Shown: positions 26,869 to 36,963 of the stretch, in pieces
How the letters are laid out: each line of letters begins with the position of its first letter
Position numbering within the stretch: position 1 is the first letter of the stretch
From: Candidatus Azophilus lithoversatilis
Lineage (GTDB): Bacteria > Pseudomonadota > Gammaproteobacteria > Pseudomonadales > Azotimanducaceae
Assembly: GCA_028278675.1 (NCBI GenBank)
Contig: JAQAJJ010000001.1
Span: 1-64,000 of the forward strand
Direction: 5' to 3'
Length of the DNA stretch: 64,000 nt
Made by a program: the position numbers and the translations under genes
The notes under the pieces: generated by a model
Told to the model about the DNA's origin: nothing
Seen by the model: only the letters and a program-made list of their open reading frames with translations
The model's database searches: none

Positions 26869-29800
26869 TCGCGTGGTTCGCGCGCAACGACGTCGCCGCC
26901 AACCTGCTGATGGTCACGGTCGTTTTCCTGGGTGCCTATTCGCTGCTCAATGAAATCGCGGTGGAGATCTTTCCCTCCACCGACCCCCAGGTCATCGGCG
27001 TGACCGTGCCCCTTAGAGGCGCAACGCCGGAGGATGCGGAGCTGGGGTTGGCGGTGCGCATCGAGGATGCCATCGAGGGTCTCGAAGGCGTTGACCAGGT
27101 GACCAGCCACTCGGTTGAGGGCAGCGCCACGGTCTATGTCGAGGTGGCCGATGGCGAGGATCCGCGCCAACTGCTTGACGATGTCAAGACCCGAGTGGAC
27201 GCCATCAACACCTTTCCCGTCGAGGCGGAAAAGCCCGTGATCAACCTGCCGCAGCGCACCTTTGAAGTCATCACCGTGGTGGTGGCGGGGCCCTATTCCG
27301 AAGCCGAGATTCGGCTTTATGCCGAGCGGGTGCGGGACGACTTGCTGCGCGTCGACGGCATCTCCCAAGTGACCTTGGATGCGGTGCGGCGCTACGAAGT
27401 CGCCATCGAGGCCTCCCAGGACCGGTTGCGGGAGTACGGCCTGAGCCTGGCTGACATCGCCGGGGCCATCCGTTCGAGTTCAGTGGATATCTCGGCAGGC
27501 AACGTGCGCACCCAAGGGGGCGATGTGCTCATTCGCTCCAAGGGGCAGGCCTATCGACGCTCTGACTTCGAGTCCATCGTCGTCAAAACCAATGCCGACG
27601 GCACCATCGTCCGCGTGGCCGATGTGGCGACGGTTCACGACGGCTTTCAGGAGGATGCGCTGAAGACCACGTTCGACGGCGACTACGCCGCCTTGATCGA
27701 GGTGCAGCGGGTGGGCAGCGAGAGCGCCCTTGAAGTGTCGGAAAAGGTGCGCGGCTACATTGCCGGCCGCCAAGTCGGGCTGCCCGCCGGGATGACCTTG
27801 ACCTATTGGGACGACAACGCGCAGCAACTCAAGAACCGGCTGGGTGTGCTGGGTTCCAGCGCCTTGCAGGGCACCGTATTGGTGATTGCGCTGCTCGCCC
27901 TGTTTCTGCGCCCGAAGATCGCCATTTGGGTGTTCATCGGCATACCCATCAGCTTTCTCGGCGCGTTCAGCATCATGGGTCTGCTGGACATCAGCCTCAA
28001 CCTGATGAGCGCCTTCGGCTTCATTGTCGTGCTTGGCATCGTTGTCGATGACGCCATCGTCACTGGGGAGAGCGTCTATCGGCGGCTCCGGTCGGGTGAC
28101 TCGGGCCTTGAGGCGTCAGTGGGGGGGACGCTGGACGTGGCCATGCCGGTCACCTTCGGTGTGCTCACCACCATGGCCGCGTTTGCGCCACTGGCCTTTG
28201 TGGACGGACACTTGGGTGCGGTCATGGCGCCTGTGGCGGCGGTGGTGATCAGTGTGCTGCTGTTCTCCCTGGTGGAATCCAAACTGGTGCTGCCGGCCCA
28301 CCTCAAGGGCATGGGCGCAGGCTACGAGAAGCCGACGAAAGGCCGCTTTGCGGCTTGGCAGCGGTCCTTCGCCGACGGCTTTGAAGCCTTCATCCTGAAC
28401 ACCTACCGGCCCGCGCTCGGCTTTCTCATCACCCATCGCTATGCGACTTTAATGGCCTTTGTGGGCGTGCTGTTCGTCATGCTGGCGTTGATCGCCAGCG
28501 GCTGGACGCGGTTCACCTTCATGCCGCGCATCGAGGGCGAGACCGCCACCGCCAATCTCACCATGCCGGTGGGCACCCAGTTCTCGGTGACCGATCGATA
28601 CATCACACGGATGTTCGAGGCCGCTGAGAAACTGCGGGCGGAGATTGTGGATGAGGAGACGGGCCGCAGCGTGATTCGCCACGTCCTTGCCAGCACCGGC
28701 TCCCAGCGCGGCTCCTCGGGCGCCCAGTATGGACGGGTGCAAATCGAATTGACGCCGCGCGAGGAGCGTTCAAATGCGGTCTCCGCAACTGAGTTGGTGA
28801 ACCGCTGGCGGCGGTTGATCGGGCCCGTGCCGGGGGCGGAGTCACTGACCTTTCGGACCGACTTCTTCCGTGCCGGCGACCCCATCGACGTCCAGCTGAG
28901 CGGCAACTCCCTGGATGCCCTGGCGGTGGTCTCGGACGCGGTCAAGACGCGGCTCGCCACCTATCCCACGGTCTACGAAATAGCCGACAGCCTCTCGGAC
29001 GGCAAGGAGGAGTTGCGCATCGAACTCAAACCCCAAGGCCATGTCCTGGGGCTGACGCGCAACGACCTGGTCGGCCAGGTGAGCCAAGCGTTCAAGGGCT
29101 TCGAGGCGCAGCGCATCCAGCGCGGCCGGGATGACATTCGAGTGCTCGTGCGCCTGCCGGCCGCGGAACGGGCGGACTTTGCCACCTTGGATGAAATGCT
29201 GATCCGCACGCCGGCGGGGCGCGAGGTGCCGTTGTCCCATGTCGCGGCCTTCATACCCGGTAAGGGTCCCTTGCGCATCAAGCGCATCGATGGCTACCGC
29301 ACGGTCAACGTCACCGCTGAGGTCGATAAGGCCAACACCAACATGACCGTGCTGCAGGACGACCTGCGCGCCTACGTGGATGGCTTGGTGGCCCAGTACC
29401 CTGGCATTACCTACGTCATGGAGGGGGAGGCGCGCGAGCAGCGCGAGTCCTTTGGCAGCCTCGGTCGGCACATGCTGGTCGCCCTGTTCGTCATGTACTG
29501 CCTGCTGGCGCTGCCGCTGAAGTCCTACGCCCAGCCGCTGATCGTGATGTCGGTGATTCCGTTCGGACTGATCGGCGCTGTGGCGGGCCATTGGCTGATG
29601 GGCTACACGCTGTCCATGCTGAGCATCAACGGACTCTTGGCACTTTCCGGCGTGGTGGTCAACGACAGCCTCGTGTTGGTCCATGCCGTTAACCGGCAGC
29701 GTGAGCGGGGCCGGAGCCTGCGCGAGGCGGTGCAGAACGCCGGGGTCATTCGCTTTCGGCCCATCGTGCTCACCTCCCTGACCACCTTTTTTGGGCTGAT

Positions 29801-30005
29801 GCCCTTGCTCATGGAAAAGTCCACAACCGCCCAATTCCTGATTCCCATGGGCATTTCACTGGGTTTTGGCATTCTGTTCGCCACCGCCATCACCCTGGTT
29901 CTGGTGCCGGTGAACATCCTGATTGGCCACGACCTGACACGGTTGGCCAGCCGCTTCGGGCGTTGGCTTGGGGGCAATCGGCCCCCAGACCGGCAAGCCG
30001 CCTGA
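26865..30005 (+). CDS. RND family inner-membrane efflux pump
   Basis: 1046 residues, the normal length for an AcrB/MexB-type proton antiporter with twelve membrane helices and two large periplasmic loops. MIAWFARNDVAANLLMVTVVFLGAYS is the first helix. IVVLGIVVDDAIVTGESVYRR carries the paired Asp of helix 4 used for proton transfer, and LSGVVVNDSLVLVHAVNRQRERG is the matching helix-10 region. The sequence resembles the branch of RND pumps often found with divergent adaptors in marine gammaproteobacteria. The exported substrate is unknown and no regulator gene sits beside the operon. Confidence 0.92.
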   Translation: MIAWFARNDVAANLLMVTVVFLGAYSLLNEIAVEIFPSTDPQVIGVTVPLRGATPEDAELGLAVRIEDAIEGLEGVDQVTSHSVEGSATVYVEVADGEDPRQLLDDVKTRVDAINTFPVEAEKPVINLPQRTFEVITVVVAGPYSEAEIRLYAERVRDDLLRVDGISQVTLDAVRRYEVAIEASQDRLREYGLSLADIAGAIRSSSVDISAGNVRTQGGDVLIRSKGQAYRRSDFESIVVKTNADGTIVRVADVATVHDGFQEDALKTTFDGDYAALIEVQRVGSESALEVSEKVRGYIAGRQVGLPAGMTLTYWDDNAQQLKNRLGVLGSSALQGTVLVIALLALFLRPKIAIWVFIGIPISFLGAFSIMGLLDISLNLMSAFGFIVVLGIVVDDAIVTGESVYRRLRSGDSGLEASVGGTLDVAMPVTFGVLTTMAAFAPLAFVDGHLGAVMAPVAAVVISVLLFSLVESKLVLPAHLKGMGAGYEKPTKGRFAAWQRSFADGFEAFILNTYRPALGFLITHRYATLMAFVGVLFVMLALIASGWTRFTFMPRIEGETATANLTMPVGTQFSVTDRYITRMFEAAEKLRAEIVDEETGRSVIRHVLASTGSQRGSSGAQYGRVQIELTPREERSNAVSATELVNRWRRLIGPVPGAESLTFRTDFFRAGDPIDVQLSGNSLDALAVVSDAVKTRLATYPTVYEIADSLSDGKEELRIELKPQGHVLGLTRNDLVGQVSQAFKGFEAQRIQRGRDDIRVLVRLPAAERADFATLDEMLIRTPAGREVPLSHVAAFIPGKGPLRIKRIDGYRTVNVTAEVDKANTNMTVLQDDLRAYVDGLVAQYPGITYVMEGEAREQRESFGSLGRHMLVALFVMYCLLALPLKSYAQPLIVMSVIPFGLIGAVAGHWLMGYTLSMLSINGLLALSGVVVNDSLVLVHAVNRQRERGRSLREAVQNAGVIRFRPIVLTSLTTFFGLMPLLMEKSTTAQFLIPMGISLGFGILFATAITLVLVPVNILIGHDLTRLASRFGRWLGGNRPPDRQAA

Positions 30006-30012
30006 TCGTGAA

Positions 30013-30696
30013 TTGAGCGCCAAGCCGGTTCTTTACCACCGGATGCCCGCAGGGCGATACGCGGACGCGTTCGCGCTGCAGCCGCTGGACCGACCGCCGC
30101 CAGGGCCGGGCATCCAGCTTTACTATGACGAGGCGGGCATGGCCTTGACCCACGGCGGCGAGCGCCGGCTGTTCCGGCTGCGCTTGGACCGTGTCAGGGC
30201 CCGCGCCGCGCAGTCGTTGCTGCTGGCGCGGGCCTGCGGGGCCGGCAAGCGCCCGAGCGTCGCCGATTTGTTCGCCGGTTGGGGGGTCGATGGCCTAAGC
30301 CTGGCGCTCAAAGGGTGCGCGGTGACCTTGGTGGAATACTCGCCGCTGGTCTGGGCGTTGCTGGATGACTTGGTCGCCCGCCACGCTTTGCCCGCCACTG
30401 TGGTTTGCGCAGATGCGAGCACTTGGTGCCTCGCGCATCGGAAAAGCGTTGATGTCGCCTACTTGGACCCGATGTTCCCGCCCCGGCGCAAGCAAGCCCT
30501 GCCCGACCAGTCGATGCAGCTTCTGCGCGAACTCGCGATACGCGACGACCTCGATCTGGCCGAACGCCTGGAGCAAGCGAGGGCCACCGCCCGCCGGCGC
30601 GTCGTGGTCAAGCGGCGCATTCACGACCCGGCGGCCGACCGGCCTGCTTGGCAACTGCGCGGCGGGCGCATCCGCTTTGACGTGTATCGGGTGTGA
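30013..30696 (+). CDS. rsmJ: 16S rRNA (guanine1516-N2)-methyltransferase-like protein
   Basis: About 227 residues. SVADLFAGWGVDGLSLALKGCAVTLVE is the SAM-binding loop, followed by LLDDLVAR, and VDVAYLDPMFPPRRKQALP is the catalytic block matching the YLDPMFPHKQKSAL of E. coli RsmJ. ARRRVVVKR and RFDVYRV match its C-terminus. RsmJ methylates G1516 of 16S rRNA. The N-terminal part is shorter and less conserved than in E. coli. The start is uncertain: TTG 30013, ATG 30043, or a GTG at 29968 that would overlap the pump gene. It converges with plsB. Confidence 0.8.
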   Translation: MSAKPVLYHRMPAGRYADAFALQPLDRPPPGPGIQLYYDEAGMALTHGGERRLFRLRLDRVRARAAQSLLLARACGAGKRPSVADLFAGWGVDGLSLALKGCAVTLVEYSPLVWALLDDLVARHALPATVVCADASTWCLAHRKSVDVAYLDPMFPPRRKQALPDQSMQLLRELAIRDDLDLAERLEQARATARRRVVVKRRIHDPAADRPAWQLRGGRIRFDVYRV

Positions 30697-30715
30697 ATTT
30701 CGGCATCATGCCGGC

Positions 30716-33256
30716 TCAGTCGTTCAGCACGGCGTGGCGGAACTCGTTGTCGATGACCCGCACCGAGGCGCGCATCACTTCGGCGAGCACCGGGCTGTAG
30801 CCCAAGCGGGGGTCGTCCTCACTTTGCTCAAACACCAAGCCGTCCTCGATGAGTTTGTCTATGAAGCCATCGAATAGACGCTGGTCGAAGAACTCCGGCG
30901 CGTTGATTCCGCACAGGCGTGCCGTCTTGTGGGCAATGCGCTGGCTTTGCGCCTTGAGGTCGGTGCGCGTTGACGGGTTGGTGCCGGCGCGGGTCAGCAG
31001 GCTCAGCACGATGTACTGGCGCTCCATGGTCTGGCGGATGATCCCCGCCAACAGGTGCAGGCGCCGGCTTTCGGGGCTGTCGATCGGGGGCGGCCGCAGC
31101 CCAGTCGAGCTGTCCAGGATCAGGCCGCAGGCTGCTAAGTGGCCGATCCAGCGCACCGTGTCGCCGGGGGTGAAGTTGATGTGCAGTTCCCAAGCGGTAT
31201 AGGGAAAAATCGTCGCGACCATGCGTTCGAGGCGCTCGGGGCGCAGCGGTGTGCGGCGGTTTTCCATCAGAAACGCGATCAGCGACGGCAGGGCCAGAAC
31301 ATGGGCGGTGTTGTTCCTGTACCAAGTCATCAACACCGCCGCGGCCGGCTCGGCGGCGACCACTTCGCCGAAGGGCTCGATCTCTCTGGATAGCAGGCCG
31401 AGGTGCGCCACCCGGTCCATGACTTGCGCGCCATTCAGGGACGTGATCCGGTAGTCGTGGTGGGCCGCGTCGAGCCGCAGCAGTTCCAGACAGCAGTCGA
31501 TCTGGGCGGCGAGCTCGGTGGCCTTCATCGCCAGTTGCGGTGCGCACAGCAAGGTCAGCGCGGTCAGGTTGACCGGATTGACCGATGCCGAGCGGTTGAC
31601 TCTCGTCAGCATCTCCCTGCCGAGGGTGGCAGCGTCGCCGTTGGTCCTCTGCCCGGTGCGCCATTCGTCCAGGCGCAGAGGTTCGCCGACGTTCACATCG
31701 ACTCGGCCATAGCGTTGCCGGATGAAGCGCAGCCCGCGGACGATGCCGCCGAAGGATTCGCGACGCTTGGTTGAGCCACGCAGTTCTTCAACGTAGGCGC
31801 CGCCTTCGATCAGCAGCTCGTAGCCAAGATACACGGGCACGAGGGCGATGGGCCGCGGCAGGCCGCGCTGGGCGTGGTCCAGCGTCATGCTCAGCAGCCC
31901 GGTACGGGCGGGCAGCAAACGGCCCGTGCGGCTGCGCCCGCCTTCGGGAAAGAACTCGACGCAATGCCCTCGGCGATACACCTGATAGAGGTATTCGGAG
32001 AAGACGGCGGCGTAAATCGGGTCGCCGTGGAAGCTGCGGCGCATGAAGAAGGCGCCGCCGCGGCGCAGCAGTCCGCCGATCACGGGCAGATTCAAGTTGT
32101 CTCCCGAGGCGATGTGCGGAAGCATCAGTCCACGTTCGAACAGCAGCAGGGAAAGCAGCAGATAGTCCATGTGGCTGCGGTGGGAAGGCACATAGATCAA
32201 GGTGTGGGTCTGTGCGAGTTCGGTGACCCGCTCCAGGCCGTTTAACGCCACTTCATCGTAGATGCGCTTGAAGAAGGCTCGAAACAGGTTCGCCAAGGCC
32301 ACAATGGTGGGATAGGACATGTCTGAGGCGATGCCCAGGGCCGCCTTGCGGGCGCGGCTTTGCAGGCGTCGCACGCGTTTCTCGGCATCCCGCTCGGTTC
32401 GGGTCAAGGCTTTGAGTGTTCGCCGCCAGCGGGCGGCTTGGCCGCTTGGCGCCGCCGGCGCTTTGTTGGCGAGGGTCCGCTCGATCGCCGCCTGCACTGG
32501 GCGGCTCTTGGCCACTTGGTCAACCAACGTGCGCCTGTGGGAGAAGTCCGGGCCCAGGGTCGCCAGTTTTTGACCGTGCAGCCGCACCCGCAGCAGCCGG
32601 GCGCAGCGGCGGAAGCGGCGATTGGCGTCGCCGTCGCCGGCTTCGGCCAAGTTCAAAGGGGTGCCCAAGTGGACAACGATGCGGTGGCGGGCGATCACCA
32701 GATTGATCAGGCGGCGCAGGCGGGTCGTGGCCGCCCAGTTTTCGGAAAACAGTTGAGCGATCAGCGAGTGCTCGCGCTGCGTCGTGTGCCCCCAAAAGAT
32801 CTGCACCGGCAGCAGTGCCACGTTGGCAAGGGCGGCTTGGGGATCGGCCGCCAGCCGCATCAACCGCTCCGAATACGTCTGCATGGTGTTGCGCCGGAGC
32901 CAGCCGGCGGGGCGGGCTAGGAAGGCGAATCGGCGTTTCTCGTGGATCTCGCCAATATGCATGGTGCCCAGGGGATCGGGCCAGCCGTGCGCCGCGCAGG
33001 CAATGTCGAGGACCACCAAATCCGACAGTGAGCGCAGGGGCAGCACGTAAACGGTGGTGGGCGGCAGCGACTCCGGGACGGCCCCGGCGATGCGGGGGCG
33101 AACGATCCGGCCGATCAAACCGCGGGCGAGGCGGTAGCGGAGGGACCGCAGTGGCTGGGCGCTTGCGCGCCTCTTGCGTTGGGCAATCCGATGCTTGCCG
33201 GTGGAATCGACCGGTGCGCTAGCCGTTCGGTGTGCCGGACTCCCCGACGTGGTCAC
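30716..33256 (-). CDS. plsB: Glycerol-3-phosphate 1-O-acyltransferase
   Basis: About 846 residues of the PlsB family, which acylates glycerol-3-phosphate at the inner membrane to begin phospholipid synthesis. The four acyltransferase blocks are clear: VPSHRSHMDYLLLSLLL (HxxxxD), GGAFFMRRSF, FFPEGGRSRTGRLLPARTGLL and IALVPVYLGYE. The C-terminal domain reads normally. The start is unclear. No ATG lies between 33349 and the conserved body. GTG 33256 gives a 38-bp overlap with gspD, while ATG 33349 would add 31 Ser/Thr/Lys-rich residues read from gspD sequence in another frame. I chose GTG 33256. Confidence 0.9.
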   Translation of the reverse strand: MTTSGSPAHRTASAPVDSTGKHRIAQRKRRASAQPLRSLRYRLARGLIGRIVRPRIAGAVPESLPPTTVYVLPLRSLSDLVVLDIACAAHGWPDPLGTMHIGEIHEKRRFAFLARPAGWLRRNTMQTYSERLMRLAADPQAALANVALLPVQIFWGHTTQREHSLIAQLFSENWAATTRLRRLINLVIARHRIVVHLGTPLNLAEAGDGDANRRFRRCARLLRVRLHGQKLATLGPDFSHRRTLVDQVAKSRPVQAAIERTLANKAPAAPSGQAARWRRTLKALTRTERDAEKRVRRLQSRARKAALGIASDMSYPTIVALANLFRAFFKRIYDEVALNGLERVTELAQTHTLIYVPSHRSHMDYLLLSLLLFERGLMLPHIASGDNLNLPVIGGLLRRGGAFFMRRSFHGDPIYAAVFSEYLYQVYRRGHCVEFFPEGGRSRTGRLLPARTGLLSMTLDHAQRGLPRPIALVPVYLGYELLIEGGAYVEELRGSTKRRESFGGIVRGLRFIRQRYGRVDVNVGEPLRLDEWRTGQRTNGDAATLGREMLTRVNRSASVNPVNLTALTLLCAPQLAMKATELAAQIDCCLELLRLDAAHHDYRITSLNGAQVMDRVAHLGLLSREIEPFGEVVAAEPAAAVLMTWYRNNTAHVLALPSLIAFLMENRRTPLRPERLERMVATIFPYTAWELHINFTPGDTVRWIGHLAACGLILDSSTGLRPPPIDSPESRRLHLLAGIIRQTMERQYIVLSLLTRAGTNPSTRTDLKAQSQRIAHKTARLCGINAPEFFDQRLFDGFIDKLIEDGLVFEQSEDDPRLGYSPVLAEVMRASVRVIDNEFRHAVLND

Positions 33257-35243
33257 CTTCGAAGAGGCCTTCGATCTGGTCTTCGACGGGGCTGGTGATT
33301 TCGACTTCCCAGATATCCCGGTACTTGCGCTCTGCGGATGACTCGACATCTTGCACAGTCTTGATCACCGTTGGCCGCAAGAATACCAGCAAGTTGGTCT
33401 TGTTGCGGGTGTCGGCGGTGGAGCGGAAGAAGAAGCCGAGGCCTGGAATGTCGCCGAGCACCGGCACCTTGCGCCGGGTTTGGGTCACGTCGTCCTGAAT
33501 CAGGCCGCCGAGGACGATGATCTGCTGGTCCTCGGCCAAAATGGTGGTCGTGATCTGCCGCTTGGAAGTGACGACGTCCGCGAAGCCCGCGTCGCCAATG
33601 GGCGTTTCGACGATGTTGGTGATCTCCTGGTCAACTTCCATGCGCACCGAGGTGCCGTCGTGGACGTGCGGGGTGACCTTTAGCGTCAGGCCCACGTCCT
33701 CGCGCTGGACGGTGGTGAAGGGATTGGAGGAGCCGTCGCCGGTGGTGGTGAAGCTGCCGGTGCGGAACGGCACCTGCTGGCCGACCACGATCACCGCCTC
33801 CTGGTTGTCCAAGGCCATGATGCTGGGCGTGGACAGCAAGTTGGCGTCGCTGGAGCTGGCCAGCGCGGTGATGATCCCGCCGAACGAGATGCCGTCCTCG
33901 TTGATCCTCGCTGCGGCCAACGTGGGGCTGGAGACGCTGGCGAGCCCAGCCAGCACGTCGATGTTGACCGGTTGGCCATCCGCGGCGGCTTCCCCGGCCA
34001 GATTGTTGAGCAGTTGCGAGACCACGCCGCTTAGGGAGGTGCTGGCCAGGGGCACCGTATCGCCAGCGCCGTCGGCGACGGCCGTTTCCACGCCGATGTC
34101 CCTGCGGTCAGAGAGCTTGACTTCCACCACTGCGGCTTCGATCAGCACCTGTGTGCGGCGCACGTCCAGTTTGGTCAGGATTTCGCGCAACTCGTTGATG
34201 GTGCCCGGATTGGCCCGGGCGACGATGGCGTTTAGGGACTCGTCCGCTTGGATGGTGGTGGGCTCGACGCTTTCGCCGCTGCGCTCGTTGCCGGCCAGAA
34301 GGGCGGTGAGGATGCTGGCGACATCCACCGCGTTGGCGTGGTTCAGGCGGAACACCTGGGCGCCACCGCTGGTGGTGGCGGGTTGGTCGAGCTTGTCGAT
34401 CAGCTTGAGTATCTCCGCGGTGGGCCGCGGCTTGCCGCGCACCACGATGCTGTTGTTGCGCTCGTTGGCGATTAACTGAATGCGCTGCGGTCCGGTCGCA
34501 CCTTGGTCGAGCTGCTCGGGGGCGAGCCTTTCAAGCAGCGCCACCACGGTGCCAACCCAAGCCTCACGGAGCGGCACGACGGTGATTTCGTCCTCGTCCG
34601 CCACGTCGATTTGCTCGATCATCCGGGTGAGGCGGCCAATGTTGCTGGCGTGATCGCTGATGATGACGATGTTCGGCTGCGAGACCGCGGCGATATGTCC
34701 GTACTGCGGGATCAGCGGACGCAGGATCTTGACCAGGTCGCTGGAAGCCACGTTCTGGGCGGCGATCACCCGGGTGATGAGCTCCTCCGGGGGCAGTTCA
34801 GCCACCTTGCCGTCGGGGCCGGGGCCCTGCTTGCCGGTCGCTGTCGTCTGAATGCGGATCACGTCGCCGGATGGTGAAGCGACGAAGTTGTGCACCCGCA
34901 GCACCGAGAGAAAGAGTTCGTACACTGCGTCGGCGTTCATGGGCACGCTCGACACGACCGTGACGTTGCCTTTCAGCCGCGGGTCGATGACGAAGGTCTT
35001 GCCAGTGATCTGCGCCACTTGGGAGACGAACTCGTGAATGTCCGCCTCCTTGATACTGACCACCCAGGTGTCATCGGCTACTTGCTCGGCGGCATGGCTT
35101 GGCGCGGCGCCGATTAGCAGGCCGCAGGCCAGCGCCGCAATCACCGCCGGAAACCTTAAGCCGTTGATGATGGCGGCAGCCCTGGCCGGGTGCGGCGGCG
35201 TTGACGACGGGGACGCCGATTGTCCGTTTGCAGCGTGGAACAT
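33219..35243 (-). CDS. gspD: Type II secretion system secretin
   Basis: 674 residues forming the outer-membrane pore of the type II secretion system. After a signal peptide (ALACGLLIGAAPSHAAEQ) come N0 (WVVSIKEADIHEFVSQVAQITGKTFVIDP), N1 to N3 domains and the secretin core (VPFRTGSFTTTGDG, LTLKVTPHVHDG, VPVLGDIPGLGFFFRS), ending in a short S-domain-like tail. The ATG at 35243 follows the gspC stop by seven bases and has AAGGGG upstream; an earlier in-frame start would overlap gspC and lacks signal-peptide character. No GspS pilotin or other gsp genes except gspC and gspN are in the window. Confidence 0.94.
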   Translation of the reverse strand: MFHAANGQSASPSSTPPHPARAAAIINGLRFPAVIAALACGLLIGAAPSHAAEQVADDTWVVSIKEADIHEFVSQVAQITGKTFVIDPRLKGNVTVVSSVPMNADAVYELFLSVLRVHNFVASPSGDVIRIQTTATGKQGPGPDGKVAELPPEELITRVIAAQNVASSDLVKILRPLIPQYGHIAAVSQPNIVIISDHASNIGRLTRMIEQIDVADEDEITVVPLREAWVGTVVALLERLAPEQLDQGATGPQRIQLIANERNNSIVVRGKPRPTAEILKLIDKLDQPATTSGGAQVFRLNHANAVDVASILTALLAGNERSGESVEPTTIQADESLNAIVARANPGTINELREILTKLDVRRTQVLIEAAVVEVKLSDRRDIGVETAVADGAGDTVPLASTSLSGVVSQLLNNLAGEAAADGQPVNIDVLAGLASVSSPTLAAARINEDGISFGGIITALASSSDANLLSTPSIMALDNQEAVIVVGQQVPFRTGSFTTTGDGSSNPFTTVQREDVGLTLKVTPHVHDGTSVRMEVDQEITNIVETPIGDAGFADVVTSKRQITTTILAEDQQIIVLGGLIQDDVTQTRRKVPVLGDIPGLGFFFRSTADTRNKTNLLVFLRPTVIKTVQDVESSAERKYRDIWEVEITSPVEDQIEGLFEGDHVGESGTPNG

Positions 35244-35250
35244 TGGCTTG

Positions 35251-36156
35251 CTATCCCCTTGGGTCCGGCAGAGACGTGGTGACGAAGAAGCGGCGCTCGC
35301 CGCGCTGCACCTCAATGCGCACGGTGCCGCTGGCCAGCAGGTTGTTGAGTGTTAAACGGTCGGCTTGCACGTCGCCGACCGAACGACCGTTGATCGACAC
35401 GATCAGGTCGCCGGCCAACAAGCCGGTTTGACTCAGATAGGGCAGGTTGGCCAGATTGCCGACCCGGTAGCCCGCCGCTTCGCCGCGGCTGACGGGTGCG
35501 ATAGCCAACTCCTCCAGCAGTTGCTCCGGATTATGGTTCAGGCGCTCGCGGTAGCGCTCGACCAATTGACTGGCGCTCTCTGCCGGACGCTCCTGCCGGG
35601 GCTCGGGGTTGGGCCAAGGGCGGTTGCTGGCGGTAGCGTCCGGGGCCGCGATGCGCACTTTGCGGAAAGACGCGGTTTCCGGGAAGGTCAGGGTCTCGTG
35701 CTGGCCGGCGCGCAGCAGAATGACCTGTCCGACCTGCACCGCCCGCAGTGTGGCGTTGCCGGGCAACCCGTCGCCGATGGCGTAGAGCTTACCCGGTTTG
35801 CCCTTTCTGGCGATGATGGCGGCGGAGTCGGAGGCTGGGTCGGCCACAAATACCCCTTGCAGCGTCAAGGGCAGGCGGGTTTTCGCCGTTGGCTGCAGGG
35901 CCTGCGCTCCGGTGTTCTGGTCGTTGGGCGCGCGCCCAAACAGGCTGGCTTTGAGGATTTCGCCGAGATCGACGCTCGCCAATGCCCTGCGGCCCTCGCT
36001 GAGGGGAGAGACTTGGGGCGCAGTGGGCGTTGCGGGCGTTGCGGATACGAAGAACATCGCCGTGCTCGCCAAGGTGTAGGCAATGCCGACGATGAGAGCC
36101 CAACGAAGCGGCTCCATGGCCTTGGCGACCCAGGCGTTGATGTCGATGTCCTTCAT
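35251..36156 (-). CDS. gspC: Type II secretion system protein C
   Basis: 301 residues. A short cytoplasmic N-terminus and one membrane helix (WALIVGIAYTLASTAMFFV) lead to a Pro/Ala-rich linker. The homology region follows (LPLTLQGVFVADPASDSAAIIA, GLPGNATLRAVQVGQVIL). The C-terminal PDZ domain reads YRVGNLANLPYLSQTGLLAGDLIVSINGRSV. GspC couples the inner-membrane platform to the GspD secretin and helps select substrates. The ATG at 36156 has GGAAAG upstream and starts directly before the cytoplasmic tail. Confidence 0.92.
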   Translation of the reverse strand: MKDIDINAWVAKAMEPLRWALIVGIAYTLASTAMFFVSATPATPTAPQVSPLSEGRRALASVDLGEILKASLFGRAPNDQNTGAQALQPTAKTRLPLTLQGVFVADPASDSAAIIARKGKPGKLYAIGDGLPGNATLRAVQVGQVILLRAGQHETLTFPETASFRKVRIAAPDATASNRPWPNPEPRQERPAESASQLVERYRERLNHNPEQLLEELAIAPVSRGEAAGYRVGNLANLPYLSQTGLLAGDLIVSINGRSVGDVQADRLTLNNLLASGTVRIEVQRGERRFFVTTSLPDPRG

Positions 36157-36241
36157 ATTCTTTCCGCGCTGCGGTCTTGTTTCGGCGTGCGCCGGGTTGC
36201 GCAGCAACCTGATCGCTACGCCCTAAGCATAGCGCCTGCGC

Positions 36242-36958
36242 CTACAGGTGCAGCGCCTCCTCTACGGAGATGACAATCTCATCGTCGGCGCCGCTACCCG
36301 CCCAAGGCCGGTTGAGCATTTGCAGCAGGCGCCTCGTGATGCCTATTTTCACATATCCGCCGCCCATGATCTCGGCCTGGATGAGTAGTGTGTCCCCTTG
36401 GTCGGCAAACACCCTTGCTTTGACCGGCGCCGATTGCGCCTCGGCTCGCATCGGCGGCAGCAGCGCGGTGTGGAATTGGCCGCCCAGGGCGTAGTTCACC
36501 GCGCCGCCGCTCCAACGCCCGCCGCCCTCAAGGCCCTCTAGGCCAGTGGCCGTGACGGTGGCGTCGAGGCTGTCGATGTCGAACCCCCCATCGAGGCGGA
36601 TGTCGTAGGCGGCCAGCCCAGCGTTGACCGCCGCGTTGGCCACCGCGCCGCGAGCGGATAGCTCCACGGCATCGGGTCGGAAGGCCATGCGCCCGTGCAG
36701 ATTGAGGCTATCGCCACTCAGCCGCCAAGTGTAGCCCAGTGCCATTCGCGCCAAGGTGACGGGTTCAAAGGACCAGTGCAGTCGGCCCAGCGCGAAGCGT
36801 CTTAGGCGCAGTGCGCCGCTGCCGGACCAGATGGTGCCCGCCGTTGCGGTTAGTGAAGCGCCGCCGAGCCGGTCGATGAGGACGGTCAACAGTCCGGCGG
36901 GGGCCAGGGCGGCGCAGAACAGGGCAAAGGCCAGGACGCCGACGGCGAGGTACCTCAT
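36242..36958 (-). CDS. gspN: Type II secretion system protein N
   Basis: 238 residues with one N-terminal membrane anchor (LAVGVLAFALFCAALAPAGLL) and a beta-rich periplasmic body, including GTIWSGSGALRLRRFALGRLHWSFEP, the typical GspN beginning. GspN is an accessory inner-membrane component of some type II secretion systems. The gene starts five bases after the dapE stop and is followed 85 bp later by gspC, so these gsp genes are probably read from the dap operon, perhaps with an internal promoter in the gap. Confidence 0.85.
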   Translation of the reverse strand: MRYLAVGVLAFALFCAALAPAGLLTVLIDRLGGASLTATAGTIWSGSGALRLRRFALGRLHWSFEPVTLARMALGYTWRLSGDSLNLHGRMAFRPDAVELSARGAVANAAVNAGLAAYDIRLDGGFDIDSLDATVTATGLEGLEGGGRWSGGAVNYALGGQFHTALLPPMRAEAQSAPVKARVFADQGDTLLIQAEIMGGGYVKIGITRRLLQMLNRPWAGSGADDEIVISVEEALHL

Positions 36959-36963
36959 CGTGG

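Noticed and set aside
30700..30712. CGGCA-TCA-TGCCG hairpin between rsmJ and plsB as a terminator
   Set aside because: Short stem without a T-run; too weak to call although the genes are convergent.
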